Of a DNA stretch of 64,000 nt, positions 1-8,974 are shown one piece after another. Source of the stretch: Rhizobium skierniewicense (lineage in GTDB: Bacteria; Pseudomonadota; Alphaproteobacteria; Rhizobiales; Rhizobiaceae). Where the stretch lies: positions 248,001 through 312,000 of the forward strand of contig NZ_JACIDV010000007.1 in assembly GCF_014196515.1 (NCBI RefSeq), in the 5' to 3' direction. Made by a program: the position numbers and the translations under genes. The notes under the pieces were generated by a model. That model saw only the letters and a program-made list of their open reading frames with translations. It ran no database searches and was not told the origin of the DNA. The number at the start of each line of letters is the position of its first letter. Position 1 is the first letter of the stretch.

Positions 1-884
1 GCCTTGTTGTTGTCGTCCAGAGCGTAGGCCACGCCATCTTCCTTGACGCCAAGCGACGTTACACCAGCGGTGAACTTGTCGTCCTTGGTGTCTTTGAAGG
101 CGTTATAGACGGCCAGATCGACGCGCTTGACCATGGAGGTCAAAACGGAACCGGGATGCAGGTGGTTCTGGTTTGAATCCACGCCGATGGAGTATTTCTT
201 GTTATCGGCTGCGGTCTGGAGAACGCCGAGACCTGTTGCGCCAGCTGCCGCGTAAATCACGTCCGCGCCCTGATCGAGCTGGTTCTTGGTCAGCTCGCCA
301 CCACGAACCGGATCGTTCCAGGCGGCACCGGTGGTTCCGGTCATGTTCTGGAAGACTTCGATCTTGTCGTTGGCGGCCTTTGCGCCCTGGGCGTAGCCGC
401 AGGCGAATTTGCGGATCAATGGAATGTCCATGCCGCCGATAAAGCCGACCTTGCCGCTCTTGGAAGCCATGCCAGCCAGGAGACCGACGAGGTAGGACCC
501 TTCCTCTTCCTTGTAGACGACAGAGCGCACATTCGGCAGCTCAACGACGGAGTCGATGATGGCGAATTTCGTGTCCGGGAACTCGGCTGCAACCTTTTCC
601 ATGGCTGATGTCCATGCAAACGACACCGCAACAACGGGGTTGAACCCGCGGCTGGCGAAGTTGCGAATGGCCTGCTCGCCCTGCGTGTCGCTGGTCGGCT
701 CGAAATCGCGGTATTCGGTACCGGTTTCGGCCTTGAACTTTTCAGCGCCTGCGGCAGCGGCTTCGTTGAACGACTTGTCGAATTTGCCGCCCGTGCCATA
801 GACCAGCGCAGGCTTGATGTCCGCAGCCAAAGCGGAAGCCGACATCGCGGCCAGCGCGAAAAGCGTCAGAAGGGATTTTTTCAT
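1..884 (-). CDS. BMP-family ABC transporter substrate-binding protein (3' end outside window)
   Basis: Periplasmic binding protein of the basic membrane protein (BMP/Med/PnrA) family, which in characterised members delivers nucleosides to an ABC importer. The start is the ATG at 882-884. It opens with a signal peptide (MKKSLLTLFALAAMSASALA, then ADIKPALVYG). The mature part reads GTGGKFDKSFNEAAAAGAEK, the usual BMP N-terminus, and later has FASRGFNPVVAVSF and GKVGFIGGMDIPLIRKF, both typical of the fold. About 294 codons are present and the C-terminus lies beyond base 1. The permease and ATPase genes are probably outside the window. Family assignment is firm; the ligand is not known. Confidence 0.9.
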   Translation of the reverse strand, partial: MKKSLLTLFALAAMSASALAADIKPALVYGTGGKFDKSFNEAAAAGAEKFKAETGTEYRDFEPTSDTQGEQAIRNFASRGFNPVVAVSFAWTSAMEKVAAEFPDTKFAIIDSVVELPNVRSVVYKEEEGSYLVGLLAGMASKSGKVGFIGGMDIPLIRKFACGYAQGAKAANDKIEVFQNMTGTTGAAWNDPVRGGELTKNQLDQGADVIYAAAGATGLGVLQTAADNKKYSIGVDSNQNHLHPGSVLTSMVKRVDLAVYNAFKDTKDDKFTAGVTSLGVKEDGVAYALDDNNK

Positions 885-1095
885 TGTGCAGCCCTGTTGT
901 TACAGTTTGGTTTTTTAAAGGGTCCTCCCGCAAACCCGTTGAAGCGGGCATGTCTGCGGAACCGCCAGCCTTTTCTAGACTGTGCGCGGCGATACTTGCA
1001 CGCCTTCAAGAAAAATTCATCCGCTTTTTTTGACCCGATGGAAAAACCGTTAACTGCCGATATTTTCATCCCTTACAACAGGCATTTGCCAAAAA

Positions 1096-1138
1096 GAAAA
1101 GCGCCTCTCGACGTTTGATGACGTCAGAAGGCGCTCTC
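1096..1138 (-). terminator. Rho-independent terminator of msrA
   Basis: Read on the minus strand just after the msrA stop, GAGCGCCT pairs with AGGCGCTT around an inner GACG/CGTC stem, and a T-rich run (TTTTCTTTTT) follows. Confidence 0.75.
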
Positions 1139-1156
1139 GATCAACTCAATTTCGGA

Positions 1157-1807
1157 TCAACCGATGTTGCAGCTCACACCGGTTCCGCGCAGGCCACAAT
1201 ATCCGCCGGGGTTCTTGGCGAGATATTGCTGATGATAATCCTCGGCGTAATAGAAGATATCCAGCGGCTCGATTTCCGTCGTGATCGACTGATCGTGCCC
1301 GGCGGCCTTCAACGCCTGCTGGAACGTATCGCGCGCAGCCTTGGCCTGCGTCAGCTGCTCGTCGCTCGTCGTGTAAATGACGGAGCGATAGGTCGTGCCG
1401 ATGTCGTTGCCCTGACGCATGCCCTGCGTCGGGTCGTGTTCCTCGAAGAAAATCTTCAGCAGGGCACCGAGCGAGACTTTTGCCGGATCATAGACCACCT
1501 TGACGACTTCGGCATGACCGGTCAGCCCGGTTGTGGTTTCCTGATAATGCGGATTGCGGGTCAAGCCGCCGGAATAGCCGACCGCGGTGACCCAAACGCC
1601 CGGCGTTTTCCAGAACAGACGTTCTGCACCCCAGAAACACCCCATGCCGAGGTAGACCGTTTCGAGGTGATCGGGATAGGGACCTTTGAGGGGGTTTCCG
1701 TTGACGAAGTGGTGCTCCGGCACGGTGACTTCTTCATCGCGACCGGGATAGGCCGTCTCTGGCGTCGGCATCGTGGTTTTCTTGGACTTGGTATCAAACC
1801 CGAACAT
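1157..1807 (-). CDS. msrA: Peptide-methionine (S)-S-oxide reductase MsrA
   Basis: Reduces methionine-S-sulfoxide in proteins and free methionine, a cytosolic oxidative-damage repair enzyme. The catalytic motif GCFWGAE puts the active cysteine at about residue 57. The C-terminal [12 protein letters not shown] supplies resolving cysteines near residues 204 and 213. The ATG at 1805-1807 is chosen because AAGGAG stands 6 bases upstream; an upstream in-frame ATG at 1840 has no such site and would only add 11 residues. The 216-residue length is normal for the long MsrA type. No msrB is adjacent. It appears to be a single-gene unit closed by its own terminator. Confidence 0.95.
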   Translation of the reverse strand: MFGFDTKSKKTTMPTPETAYPGRDEEVTVPEHHFVNGNPLKGPYPDHLETVYLGMGCFWGAERLFWKTPGVWVTAVGYSGGLTRNPHYQETTTGLTGHAEVVKVVYDPAKVSLGALLKIFFEEHDPTQGMRQGNDIGTTYRSVIYTTSDEQLTQAKAARDTFQQALKAAGHDQSITTEIEPLDIFYYAEDYHQQYLAKNPGGYCGLRGTGVSCNIG

Positions 1808-1876
1808 TGCATTCTCCTTAGCGCGCACACATGCCGCCATTTGGTTTGTGCAGTCATGGTCGTGGCGAACCCGCCT

Positions 1877-2194
1877 CTAGGCGGAAAAGCGGCCCAGTGC
1901 CCTGCGCTTCCTGTATCCCGCCATCCAGAACAGGAGGGACAGGGCAAGAAGAACCGCAAAGGCAGGGACCATCGAAAGGCCATTTTCGAACCATCGCCAC
2001 GCTTCAGGATGAATATAGTGCGCGACACCCGTTTGTGCCATGGCGAGCGAGGCGGGAAAAAACTCAAACCAGACATCCCGCGCACTCATCAGGTCTACCG
2101 ATGAGGTGGAAACGGAGCGGATCGAATCAAACACGCCAACGCCCACGGCCGCTGCCAGACACACAAAACTAATGAACCGGAAAATCGCTTTCAC
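1877..2194 (-). CDS. Small inner-membrane protein of unknown function
   Basis: A 105-residue protein starting at GTG (2192-2194), with AGAGG upstream. It has an N-terminal hydrophobic segment (about residues 5-24) and a second one near the C-terminus (VPAFAVLLALSLLFWMAGY, about 76-94), followed by a basic tail (RKRRALGRFSA). The middle stretch (about 30-70) is polar and would lie on the other side of the membrane. I do not recognise a named domain. It lies 69 bp upstream of msrA on the same strand, so the two may be co-transcribed. Coding is supported by the membrane topology rather than by a known family. Confidence 0.65.
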   Translation of the reverse strand: MKAIFRFISFVCLAAAVGVGVFDSIRSVSTSSVDLMSARDVWFEFFPASLAMAQTGVAHYIHPEAWRWFENGLSMVPAFAVLLALSLLFWMAGYRKRRALGRFSA

Positions 2195-2434
2195 GAAAAA
2201 ACCTCTGCCGATGGCTGTTCAGGACCGCGCCGCCCTTGATGGACCGGCGCATTTTTATGGGCCTGTTTCCCCACTGGATAAAGGTGCCAACACCCCTTTG
2301 CAATCGCGGCGACGGAAAGGAATTGGCCGGCAAATGAAAAAACTGTCAGATTCAGGTTGATCCCAGCGAATTCATCGGTATATATCGCGCCGTTCCAGTG
2401 ATTTGCAGTTTTCCAAACATGCAGACGTTTAGAC

Positions 2435-2524
2435 GGACAGGTGGCCGAGTGGTTTAAGGCGCACGCCTGGAACGCGTGTGTGCGTGAAAGCGTACCGTGG
2501 GTTCGAATCCCACCCTGTCCGCCA
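2435..2524 (+). tRNA. tRNA-Ser (anticodon GGA)
   Basis: The acceptor stem GGACAGG (2435-2441) pairs with CCTGTCC, followed by discriminator G and an encoded CCA (2522-2524). The D arm GTGGCCGAGTGGTTTAAGGC, anticodon stem CACGC/GCGTG around CTGGAAC (anticodon GGA), a long variable arm typical of class II tRNAs, and the T arm GTGGGTTCGAATCCCAC are all present. It reads UCC/UCU codons. Confidence 0.96.
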
Positions 2525-2560
2525 TCCTCTTCATCAAAACCTTCAGACACGTCAGCACGA

Positions 2561-3793
2561 TCAACCTGTCGTTTCCTTGAACAGCACGTTCTGGTCGAGC
2601 AAATAACGCGAGAACAGCGGCAGGCTTGCGCCGCCGATGGCGCGGGCCTGGCTGCCGACAGCCCCTTCTCGGATTTCGGGGACGACGACGCCCTGGAGGT
2701 CGTGGAGATCGAGCGCCTTGCGGGTGGCGGCGGTGATGCGCGCGCGGACCCATTCTGGAAAACCGCCGTCGATGATGACGGAGGCGAAATCGATGATCGA
2801 GGCTGCGGCGAGAACAGCCTGGGCAAGTGCTGCAGCGGTGTTCTGGATCCAGCGTTCCAGAGGTTCGCCGAAATCGACCCATTCATCCGGCGAGAACCAG
2901 AGCGGTTTCGGGTCTATGTCGTTTTCGCGCAGCATGTCTTCCAGCACAAAGATCGAAGCGATCTTGAGAAGCGGTACGGTGGAGCCATCTCGTCCCTGCA
3001 CCGGAAGCGGACCGATGGCGCCCGCAGCGCCCGTACGTCCGGAAAACAGGGCGGAATTCAGCACGACACCGCCGCCGATGAAGGAGCCGATGAAGACATA
3101 GAGAAAATCCGGGTAATTCTGACCGGCACCGAAAACAAGTTCTGCGCCACAGGCGCTTGTCGCATCGTTCTGGAGGAATACCGGATAATCAACCTTTTCG
3201 GCTACTCCCGCCCGCAGATCGACACTGCGCCAGCGGTCCATTTCCACCTGCGGAGCACCCACTTCCTGCGCCCAGCTCCACAATTCGAACGGGGCTGCGA
3301 TGCCGATGCCCGCAATACGCTGGCGCTGGGTGGCTGTGAGTTGCGCTTCCAGTTCGGCAATGCCATCGACCACGAAAGGAATGATCCATTCCGGCATGGG
3401 ATAGGGGTAGGTGTTGCGCAGCTTCAAGCGGATGTGCCCGACGAAATCCATCAGCACCAGATCCACGCTTCGACGACCGATTTTCACACCGAAGGAGAAC
3501 ACGGCGTCCGGGTTCAGTCGCATGGGCGTGGAGGGCTGCCCAACCTTGCCGCGCAGAGGTTCTCCACGGATCAGCAGTCCGTCGCTTTCAAGCGAGCGCA
3601 TGATGACGGACACGGTCTGGGCCGACAGGCCGCTTCGGCGGGCAATCTCGGCTTTCGACAGGCCGCTGTGCCGTCTCACCAGCGACAGGACGAGACGTTC
3701 ATTATAGGCGCGAACGCGCACCTGATTGGCGCCCCCGCTCACATCCGGTGCGGTTGCTGGCGCGTGCTGTTGAAGCTCGCTTGAGCGTCTCAT
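2561..3793 (-). CDS. frcR: ROK-family transcriptional regulator of the frc operon (FrcR type)
   Basis: Predicted sugar-responsive repressor for the divergent frcBCAK operon. An N-terminal winged helix-turn-helix (about residues 35-75, GLSKAEIARRSGLSAQTVSV) precedes a ROK sugar-kinase-like domain (about 95-400). In many ROK proteins a CxCGxxGCxE zinc motif follows the conserved GxxGH region. Here that region reads AGAIGPLPVQGRDGSTVPLL and has no cysteines, so it is probably a pure sensor with a changed core. The 410-residue length is usual for ROK regulators. Placement next to frcB matches the arrangement I know from Sinorhizobium meliloti. The exact inducer is inferred from that context. Confidence 0.88.
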   Translation of the reverse strand: MRRSSELQQHAPATAPDVSGGANQVRVRAYNERLVLSLVRRHSGLSKAEIARRSGLSAQTVSVIMRSLESDGLLIRGEPLRGKVGQPSTPMRLNPDAVFSFGVKIGRRSVDLVLMDFVGHIRLKLRNTYPYPMPEWIIPFVVDGIAELEAQLTATQRQRIAGIGIAAPFELWSWAQEVGAPQVEMDRWRSVDLRAGVAEKVDYPVFLQNDATSACGAELVFGAGQNYPDFLYVFIGSFIGGGVVLNSALFSGRTGAAGAIGPLPVQGRDGSTVPLLKIASIFVLEDMLRENDIDPKPLWFSPDEWVDFGEPLERWIQNTAAALAQAVLAAASIIDFASVIIDGGFPEWVRARITAATRKALDLHDLQGVVVPEIREGAVGSQARAIGGASLPLFSRYLLDQNVLFKETTG

Positions 3794-3925
3794 ATGGCAT
3801 TTCCTCCCTGCCAGCGGCGTTTTCAGCCGCCTGCATATGCTCTCCCCAGCCTTGATTTGCTTGGAAAAAGTGGCGTCCTCTCACCCCGTTTCCCTCAGCT
3901 GAGGAAGGCTTAACATGCCATATGG

Positions 3926-3958
3926 AATTAATAATTCAATTGGATTTATTTATTGACA
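3926..3958 (+). promoter_or_regulatory. Candidate frcB promoter -35 element overlapped by a dyad, possible FrcR operator
   Basis: AATTAATAA (3926-3934) and TTATTTATT (3946-3954) form an imperfect inverted repeat (8 of 9 pairs) with an 11-base spacer. The right arm runs into TTGACA (3953-3958), a perfect -35 sequence for frcB. An AT-rich dyad touching the -35 box in a frcR-frcB divergent region suits a ROK repressor. The -10 box is not clear. Confidence 0.45.
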
Positions 3959-4064
3959 GCCGTCTGTTTTGGTGCTTCCATCTGTCGCAGTGGCTCCGCT
4001 CTTGGAGGAGAAGGGCCGCAACAGTCGCTTCAACAGAAGCACTTGTCTCATCAGGGAGGACTAC

Positions 4065-5087
4065 ATGAAAAGCACTGTTTCCGCCATTCTCGGCGCGCTT
4101 GCGCTTGGCGTTTCTTTTGCATCCGTCGCATCGGCTGCCGACACGTCGGTTTGCCTCATCACCAAGACCGACACCAACCCCTTCTTCGTCAAGATGAAGG
4201 AAGGCGCGACCGCCAAGGCCAAGGAAGTCGGCGTGACGCTGAAGTCCTATGCCGGTAAGATCGATGGCGATTCCGAAAGCCAGGTTGCCGCCATCGAATC
4301 CTGCATCGCCGACGGTGCCAAGGGCATTCTCATCACCGCTTCCGACACAAAGGGCATCGTTCCCTCTGTCAAGAAGGCACGCGACGCTGGCGTTCTGGTC
4401 ATCGCGCTTGACACGCCTCTCGATCCTGTTGATTCGGCTGATGCGACCTTCGCCACCGACAACCTGCTTGCTGGCAAGCTGATCGGCGAATGGGCCAAGG
4501 GCACGATGGGCGAAAAGGCCAAGGATGCCAAGGTCGGCTTTCTCGACCTCACGCCTGACCAGCCAAGCGTCGACGTTCTGCGCGACCAGGGCTTCATGAT
4601 CGGCTTCGGCATCGACCCGAAAGACCCGAACAAGATCGGCGATGAAGTCGATCCGCGCATCGTTGGCCACGACGTGACGAACGGCAACGAAGAAGGTGGC
4701 CGCAAGGCCATGGAAAACCTTCTTCAGAAGGACCCCGACATCAACGTCATCCACACGATCAACGAACCTGCCGCTGTTGGTGCCTACCAGGCACTCAAGG
4801 CTGTCGGCATGGAACAGAACGTGCTGATCGTATCGGTTGATGGCGGTTGCCCGGGCGTGAAGTCTGTTCAGGATGGCGTCATCGGCGCAACATCGCAGCA
4901 GTACCCGCTGATGATGGCAGCTCTTGGCGTGGAAGCGATCAAGAAGTTCGCGGACACAGGCGAAAAGCCAAAGCCAACCGAAGGAAAATCCTTCTTCGAC
5001 ACAGGCGTTTCGCTGGTAACTGACAAGCCGGTTGAAGGCGTACCTTCGATCAGCGTCAAGGAAGGTCTTGCCAAGTGCTGGGGCTGA
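4065..5087 (+). CDS. frcB: Fructose/mannose/ribose ABC transporter periplasmic binding protein FrcB
   Basis: Captures the sugar in the periplasm and delivers it to FrcCA. The ATG at 4065 follows GGGAGGA closely and begins a signal peptide ([20 protein letters not shown], cut near ASA-AD). The mature protein has the Peripla_BP_4 fold: [36 protein letters not shown] and [15 protein letters not shown]. The length of 340 residues fits the ribose/fructose class. The assignment to fructose, mannose and ribose rests on the complete frcRBCAK gene order, known from S. meliloti; sequence alone would only say pentose/hexose. A perfect hairpin follows the gene. Confidence 0.9.
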   Translation: MKSTVSAILGALALGVSFASVASAADTSVCLITKTDTNPFFVKMKEGATAKAKEVGVTLKSYAGKIDGDSESQVAAIESCIADGAKGILITASDTKGIVPSVKKARDAGVLVIALDTPLDPVDSADATFATDNLLAGKLIGEWAKGTMGEKAKDAKVGFLDLTPDQPSVDVLRDQGFMIGFGIDPKDPNKIGDEVDPRIVGHDVTNGNEEGGRKAMENLLQKDPDINVIHTINEPAAVGAYQALKAVGMEQNVLIVSVDGGCPGVKSVQDGVIGATSQQYPLMMAALGVEAIKKFADTGEKPKPTEGKSFFDTGVSLVTDKPVEGVPSISVKEGLAKCWG

Positions 5088-5111
5088 TCTCCAGCTTATG
5101 ACAAGCATCAG

Positions 5112-5139
5112 GCCAGCCGGAACCCCCGTTCCGGCTGGC
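5112..5139 (+). other. Perfect 12-bp hairpin between frcB and frcC
   Basis: GCCAGCCGGAAC, loop CCCC, then GTTCCGGCTGGC gives a perfect stem 25 bases after the frcB stop. No T-run follows, so it is unlikely to end transcription fully. Such hairpins often protect the mRNA of the binding protein so that it is made in excess over the membrane components. Confidence 0.7.
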
Positions 5140-5225
5140 ATTGCCCGGAAGTTTTCGCAGTCAGATTATCCGGCTAAGGATCAAGCCCCGCAGCGGGCTT
5201 ACGCTGGCGAGCGGGAGGAGGAAAC

Positions 5226-6290
5226 ATGAGCGGAATTCAGGAATTCGAGCAGGTGCTCGATGGCAGCGACAAGAATGTCGCCTCGTTCGAACAGCAAAAT
5301 ATCTCACTTTTGAAACGTGCGCAGAATTTTCTGCACTCGACACCGGCGGCCGTGCCGCTGATCGTTCTGGTGATGTCGATCGCGATTTTCGGTCTGACCA
5401 TCGGCGGTCGTTTCTTTTCATCCTATACATTGACCCTGATCCTTCAGCAGATTGCCGTCGTCGGCATTCTTGGCTCGGCGCAGACGCTCATCATCCTGAC
5501 GGCCGGTATCGATCTGTCGATCGGTGTCGTCATGGTGATCTCATCCGTCGTGATGGGCAACGTGGCTGTGACCTATGGATTGCCAAGCGGTGTTGCCGTT
5601 CTGGCCGGTTTCGTGGTCGGCGGATTGTGTGGGCTCTTCAACGGCTTTCTGGTCGCCGTGGTCAAACTACCGCCGTTCATCGTGACTCTCGGCTCATGGA
5701 ATATCGTCATGGCGACAAATTTCATCTATTCCGCCAACCAGACGATTCGCGATACGGATGTGTCCCAGAACGCACCCCTTCTTCAGGTCTTTGCCACCAA
5801 TTTCCGCATTGGCAGCGCCATTTTCACACTTGGCGTCATCGCCATGGTGCTTCTGGTTGGCCTTCTCTGGTACATTCTCAACCACACGGCCTGGGGCCGT
5901 CACGTCTATGCCGTGGGGGACGATCCAGAAGCCGCAAAGCTCTCCGGTATCCAGACGCGCAAAGTCCTTCTCAGCGTCTACACTGTTGCCGGCATCATCG
6001 CAGCCTTTGCAGCCTGGGTGGCGATTGGCCGTAACGGCTCGATTTCACCCTCTGCTGCAGTGACAGACTATAACCTGCAAGCCATTACGGCGACCGTGAT
6101 TGGCGGCATTTCGCTGTTTGGCGGACGCGGCTCCATTCTCGGCACTCTGTTTGGTGCGATGCTGGTGGGTGTGGTGTCGATGGGCCTCAACATGCTCGGT
6201 GCAGACCCGCAATGGAAAGTCATGTTGACCGGCTGGCTCATCATCGCCGCCGTCGCAATTGACCAATGGATCCGAAAGGCAGGCGCGTGA
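5226..6290 (+). CDS. frcC: Fructose/mannose/ribose ABC transporter permease FrcC
   Basis: Integral membrane subunit that forms the sugar channel. It has 354 residues with a hydrophilic N-terminus of about 45 residues followed by about ten hydrophobic segments. It contains the RbsC-class signatures GSAQTLIILTAGIDLSIG and GVVKLPPFIVTLG-like AVVKLPPFIVTLGSW. The cytoplasmic coupling region reads GDDPEAAKLSGIQTRKVLLS, the EAA-like loop of this class. The ATG at 5226 is preceded by GGGAGGAGG. Its TGA overlaps the frcA start by one base (TGATG), which implies translational coupling. Confidence 0.92.
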   Translation: MSGIQEFEQVLDGSDKNVASFEQQNISLLKRAQNFLHSTPAAVPLIVLVMSIAIFGLTIGGRFFSSYTLTLILQQIAVVGILGSAQTLIILTAGIDLSIGVVMVISSVVMGNVAVTYGLPSGVAVLAGFVVGGLCGLFNGFLVAVVKLPPFIVTLGSWNIVMATNFIYSANQTIRDTDVSQNAPLLQVFATNFRIGSAIFTLGVIAMVLLVGLLWYILNHTAWGRHVYAVGDDPEAAKLSGIQTRKVLLSVYTVAGIIAAFAAWVAIGRNGSISPSAAVTDYNLQAITATVIGGISLFGGRGSILGTLFGAMLVGVVSMGLNMLGADPQWKVMLTGWLIIAAVAIDQWIRKAGA

Positions 6291-7084
6291 TGACCACAGA
6301 CACCACAAAGCAACCCATTCTTTCCGCCCATGGTCTGGTCAAGCGTTACGGGCGCGTGACCGCTCTCGACAATGCAGACTTCGATCTCTATCCAGGTGAA
6401 ATCCTGGCTGTCATCGGTGACAACGGCGCGGGCAAGTCCTCTCTGATCAAAGCTCTGTCAGGGGCCGTCCGTCCCGACGAAGGCGAGATCAGGCTGGATG
6501 GCAAGGCCGTGCAGTTCAAAACGCCGCTCGAAGCCCGCGATGCCGGGATCGAGACCGTCTATCAGAACCTTGCGCTCTCGCCTGCCCTGTCGATCACCGA
6601 CAATATGTTCCTCGGGCGAGAACTGAGAAAGCCTGGGTTCATGGGCACAGTCCTGCGCAAGCTCGATCATTCCGCCATGGACAAGTTTGCCCGCAACAAG
6701 CTCTCCGAGCTGGGCCTGATGACCATTCAGAACATCAACCAGTCGGTGGAAACCCTGTCGGGTGGTCAGCGTCAGGGCGTGGCCGTGGCCAGAGCAGCCG
6801 CCTTCGGTTCCAAGGTCGTCATTCTGGACGAACCGACGGCTGCGCTGGGTGTGAAGGAAAGCCGTCGCGTGCTGGAACTCATCCTCGATGTGCGCGCCCG
6901 TGGCATGCCGATCGTGCTCATCTCCCACAACATGCCGCATGTGTTTGAGGTCGCAGACCGCATTCACATTCACCGGCTGGGCAAGCGCCTTTGCGTCATC
7001 AACCCGAAGGAATACACCATGTCTGACGCCGTGGCCTTCATGACGGGTGCCAAGGAACCTCCGAAAGAGACGCTCGCGGCATGA
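6290..7084 (+). CDS. frcA: Fructose/mannose/ribose ABC transporter ATP-binding protein FrcA
   Basis: ATPase that drives FrcC. Walker A GDNGAGKS is at residues 43-50, the signature LSGGQ at 156-160, and Walker B VVILDEP at about 176-182, followed by the H-loop ISHNMPHVF. At 264 residues it holds one nucleotide-binding domain, unlike the fused double-domain RbsA/MglA type, so it should act as a homodimer. The ATG at 6290 overlaps the frcC stop; an earlier in-frame ATG at 6266 lies inside frcC and has no better ribosome site. Confidence 0.92.
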   Translation: MTTDTTKQPILSAHGLVKRYGRVTALDNADFDLYPGEILAVIGDNGAGKSSLIKALSGAVRPDEGEIRLDGKAVQFKTPLEARDAGIETVYQNLALSPALSITDNMFLGRELRKPGFMGTVLRKLDHSAMDKFARNKLSELGLMTIQNINQSVETLSGGQRQGVAVARAAAFGSKVVILDEPTAALGVKESRRVLELILDVRARGMPIVLISHNMPHVFEVADRIHIHRLGKRLCVINPKEYTMSDAVAFMTGAKEPPKETLAA

Positions 7085-7710
7085 CGATGACACTGGATGC
7101 GATGGCTGACGACATCGTCAAACGCGCGTCAGACCATACCCGCTTCATCGTCGCCATTGCCGGCCCCCCCGGGGCCGGCAAGTCCACGTTGGCGGACGCG
7201 CTTCACGGCGAGCTGACCAGACGCGGAGAAAAAGCCGAAGTCCTGCCCATGGACGGCTTTCATTTGGACAATGGCATTTTGCAAGCGTGCGGACTGTTTG
7301 CGCGCAAGGGTGCACCCGAAACCTTCGATGTCAGGGGCTTTGCCGATATCGTCGCCGCCGTACGCAAGGCGGATCAGGAGGTGCTCGTGCCGGTGTTCGA
7401 CCGTTCCAGAGAAATCGCCATCGCCTCCGCCCGGGCCATTGCGCCGGATACACGGTTCATTGTGGCCGAGGGCAATTATCTTCTTCTCAACGAAGAGCCC
7501 TGGGTGCATCTGAAAAGCAGCTACGATTTTTCGATTTTCGTGGGTCCGTCCGTTAAGGTTCTGGAACAGCGACTGCGCGATCGCTGGATCGGCTATGGGC
7601 TGGACGAAGCGGGCATTATCGCCAAGCTTTATGAAAACGACCTGCCCAACGGCAAACGCGTGGTCGAGAACTCTGTGGGCGCCGATATCAGCATCGATAT
7701 CTGGGAGTAG
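7081..7710 (+). CDS. frcK: Sugar-operon P-loop kinase FrcK
   Basis: Nucleoside/nucleotide kinase superfamily protein (uridine kinase/pantothenate kinase fold), 209 residues. The P-loop GPPGAGKST is at residues 28-36. LPMDGFHLDN (about 55-64) is the substrate-side acidic motif of this fold, and VAEGNYLLL (about 128-136) matches the Walker B-like strand. It overlaps frcA by 4 bases (ATGA), so it is the last gene of the frc operon. In S. meliloti the equivalent gene is named frcK and presumed to phosphorylate the imported sugar, but its true substrate is less certain than the operon membership. Confidence 0.85.
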   Translation: MTMTLDAMADDIVKRASDHTRFIVAIAGPPGAGKSTLADALHGELTRRGEKAEVLPMDGFHLDNGILQACGLFARKGAPETFDVRGFADIVAAVRKADQEVLVPVFDRSREIAIASARAIAPDTRFIVAEGNYLLLNEEPWVHLKSSYDFSIFVGPSVKVLEQRLRDRWIGYGLDEAGIIAKLYENDLPNGKRVVENSVGADISIDIWE

Positions 7711-7743
7711 CGCCCAGACCAGCAATCAATATGCGCTTTGTCT

Positions 7744-7763
7744 GAAAATCCATTCCGATTTTC
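7744..7763. repeat. Short palindrome between frcK and recF
   Basis: GAAAATC-CATTCC-GATTTTC is a perfect 7-bp inverted repeat in the 99-base gap before recF. It looks like part of a rhizobial intergenic palindromic element. It has no T-run and is not a good terminator. Confidence 0.4.
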
Positions 7764-7809
7764 GAGCGCATGTTGTAGGTCATGATCCCATGACGATTCT
7801 GGATGCGGC

Positions 7810-8934
7810 ATGACTGCCAAGGTTTTTCTCTCACGACTGAAACTGAGCGAGTTTCGCAATTATGCGGAGGTGTCGCTGCGCCTCGACGCGCGCCATGTGG
7901 TGCTGACGGGCGACAATGGATCGGGCAAGACAAATCTGCTGGAGGCCGTCTCCTTTCTATCGCCCGGGCGCGGATTGCGACGTGCCATCCTTTCCGACGT
8001 CACGCGGGTGGGGGCCGAACATGCGGGCTTTTCCATCTTTGCCGAGGTTGATGGCATGGATGGCGAGGTTGCCATCGGCACAGGGGTCGAGGGAGAAGGC
8101 GAGACCCTGTCGCGCCGGCTGCGGTTGAACGGCACGCCGGTTAAATCCGTCGATGAGTTGACCGATCATCTTCGCGTCTTGTGGCTCACGCCTGCGATGG
8201 ACGGCCTGTTTACAGGCTCGTCTTCCGACCGCCGCCGCTTTCTCGACCGATTGGTTTTGTCGCTCGACCCAAGCCATGGACGCAGGGCGAGCGATTTCGA
8301 AAAAGCCATGCGCGGCCGCAACCGTCTTTTGTCGGACGGTCGTTTCGATCCGGTCTGGCTCGAAGGCATCGAGAAGCAGATGGCGGAGCTTGGGATTTCC
8401 ATGGCGGTCGCACGCCACGAAATGCTGGGCCTGCTGAAAGCGCTGATCGACAGTCGCAGCAACGACGCAAATTTTCCGACCGCATCGCTGACGCTGTCTG
8501 GCTTCATGGACGGCGAGTTTCATCGTCCTGCGGTCGATCTGGAAGACGCCTATCTGGCGACGCTCAAGGACAACCGCTACCGCGATGCTAGCGCCGGGCG
8601 AACGCTGGAAGGTCCGCACCGGGCTGACCTCTTCGTGCGCCACGCAGAGAAGGACATGGATGCGGGCCGCTGTTCGACAGGCGAGCAGAAGGCACTCCTC
8701 GTCGGGCTGGTTCTGGCGCATGCGCAACTCACGGCCAACATGACCGGCCACGCGCCGGTGCTGCTTCTGGATGAGATTGCCGCTCATCTGGATGAAGGGC
8801 GACGGGCTGCACTGTTCGATCTCATCCATGCGCTGGGTGGGCAGAGCTTCATGACCGGCACGGACGTGTCGATGTTTGCGGGGCTCGGTGAGCGCGCCCA
8901 GTTTTTCGATGTTTCCCATGGAAGCATCGGGTGA
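7810..8934 (+). CDS. recF: DNA replication and repair protein RecF
   Basis: SMC-like ATPase that, with RecO and RecR, loads RecA at single-strand gaps. The protein begins MTAKVFLSRLKLSEFRNYAE, the standard RecF N-terminus. Walker A GDNGSGKTN is at residues 34-42. The ABC-like signature CSTGEQKALLVGLVLAHAQ and Walker B PVLLLDEIAAHLDEGRR lie near 290-335. The 374-residue length is normal. RecR is encoded about 33 kb away in the same window. recF is not next to dnaA/dnaN here, as is common in Rhizobiales. Confidence 0.96.
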   Translation: MTAKVFLSRLKLSEFRNYAEVSLRLDARHVVLTGDNGSGKTNLLEAVSFLSPGRGLRRAILSDVTRVGAEHAGFSIFAEVDGMDGEVAIGTGVEGEGETLSRRLRLNGTPVKSVDELTDHLRVLWLTPAMDGLFTGSSSDRRRFLDRLVLSLDPSHGRRASDFEKAMRGRNRLLSDGRFDPVWLEGIEKQMAELGISMAVARHEMLGLLKALIDSRSNDANFPTASLTLSGFMDGEFHRPAVDLEDAYLATLKDNRYRDASAGRTLEGPHRADLFVRHAEKDMDAGRCSTGEQKALLVGLVLAHAQLTANMTGHAPVLLLDEIAAHLDEGRRAALFDLIHALGGQSFMTGTDVSMFAGLGERAQFFDVSHGSIG

Positions 8935-8974
8935 TAGTTCTTAAATCCGCTTCATATTGTCTGGAGAGTAGACC

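Noticed and set aside
2441-3784. A 447-codon plus-strand frame starting MAEWFKAHAWNACV
   Set aside because: The start is a translated tRNA-Ser gene, a well-known artefact, and the rest is antisense to frcR.
3936-5141. A 401-codon minus-strand frame opposite frcB
   Set aside because: Antisense shadow of frcB with no domain.
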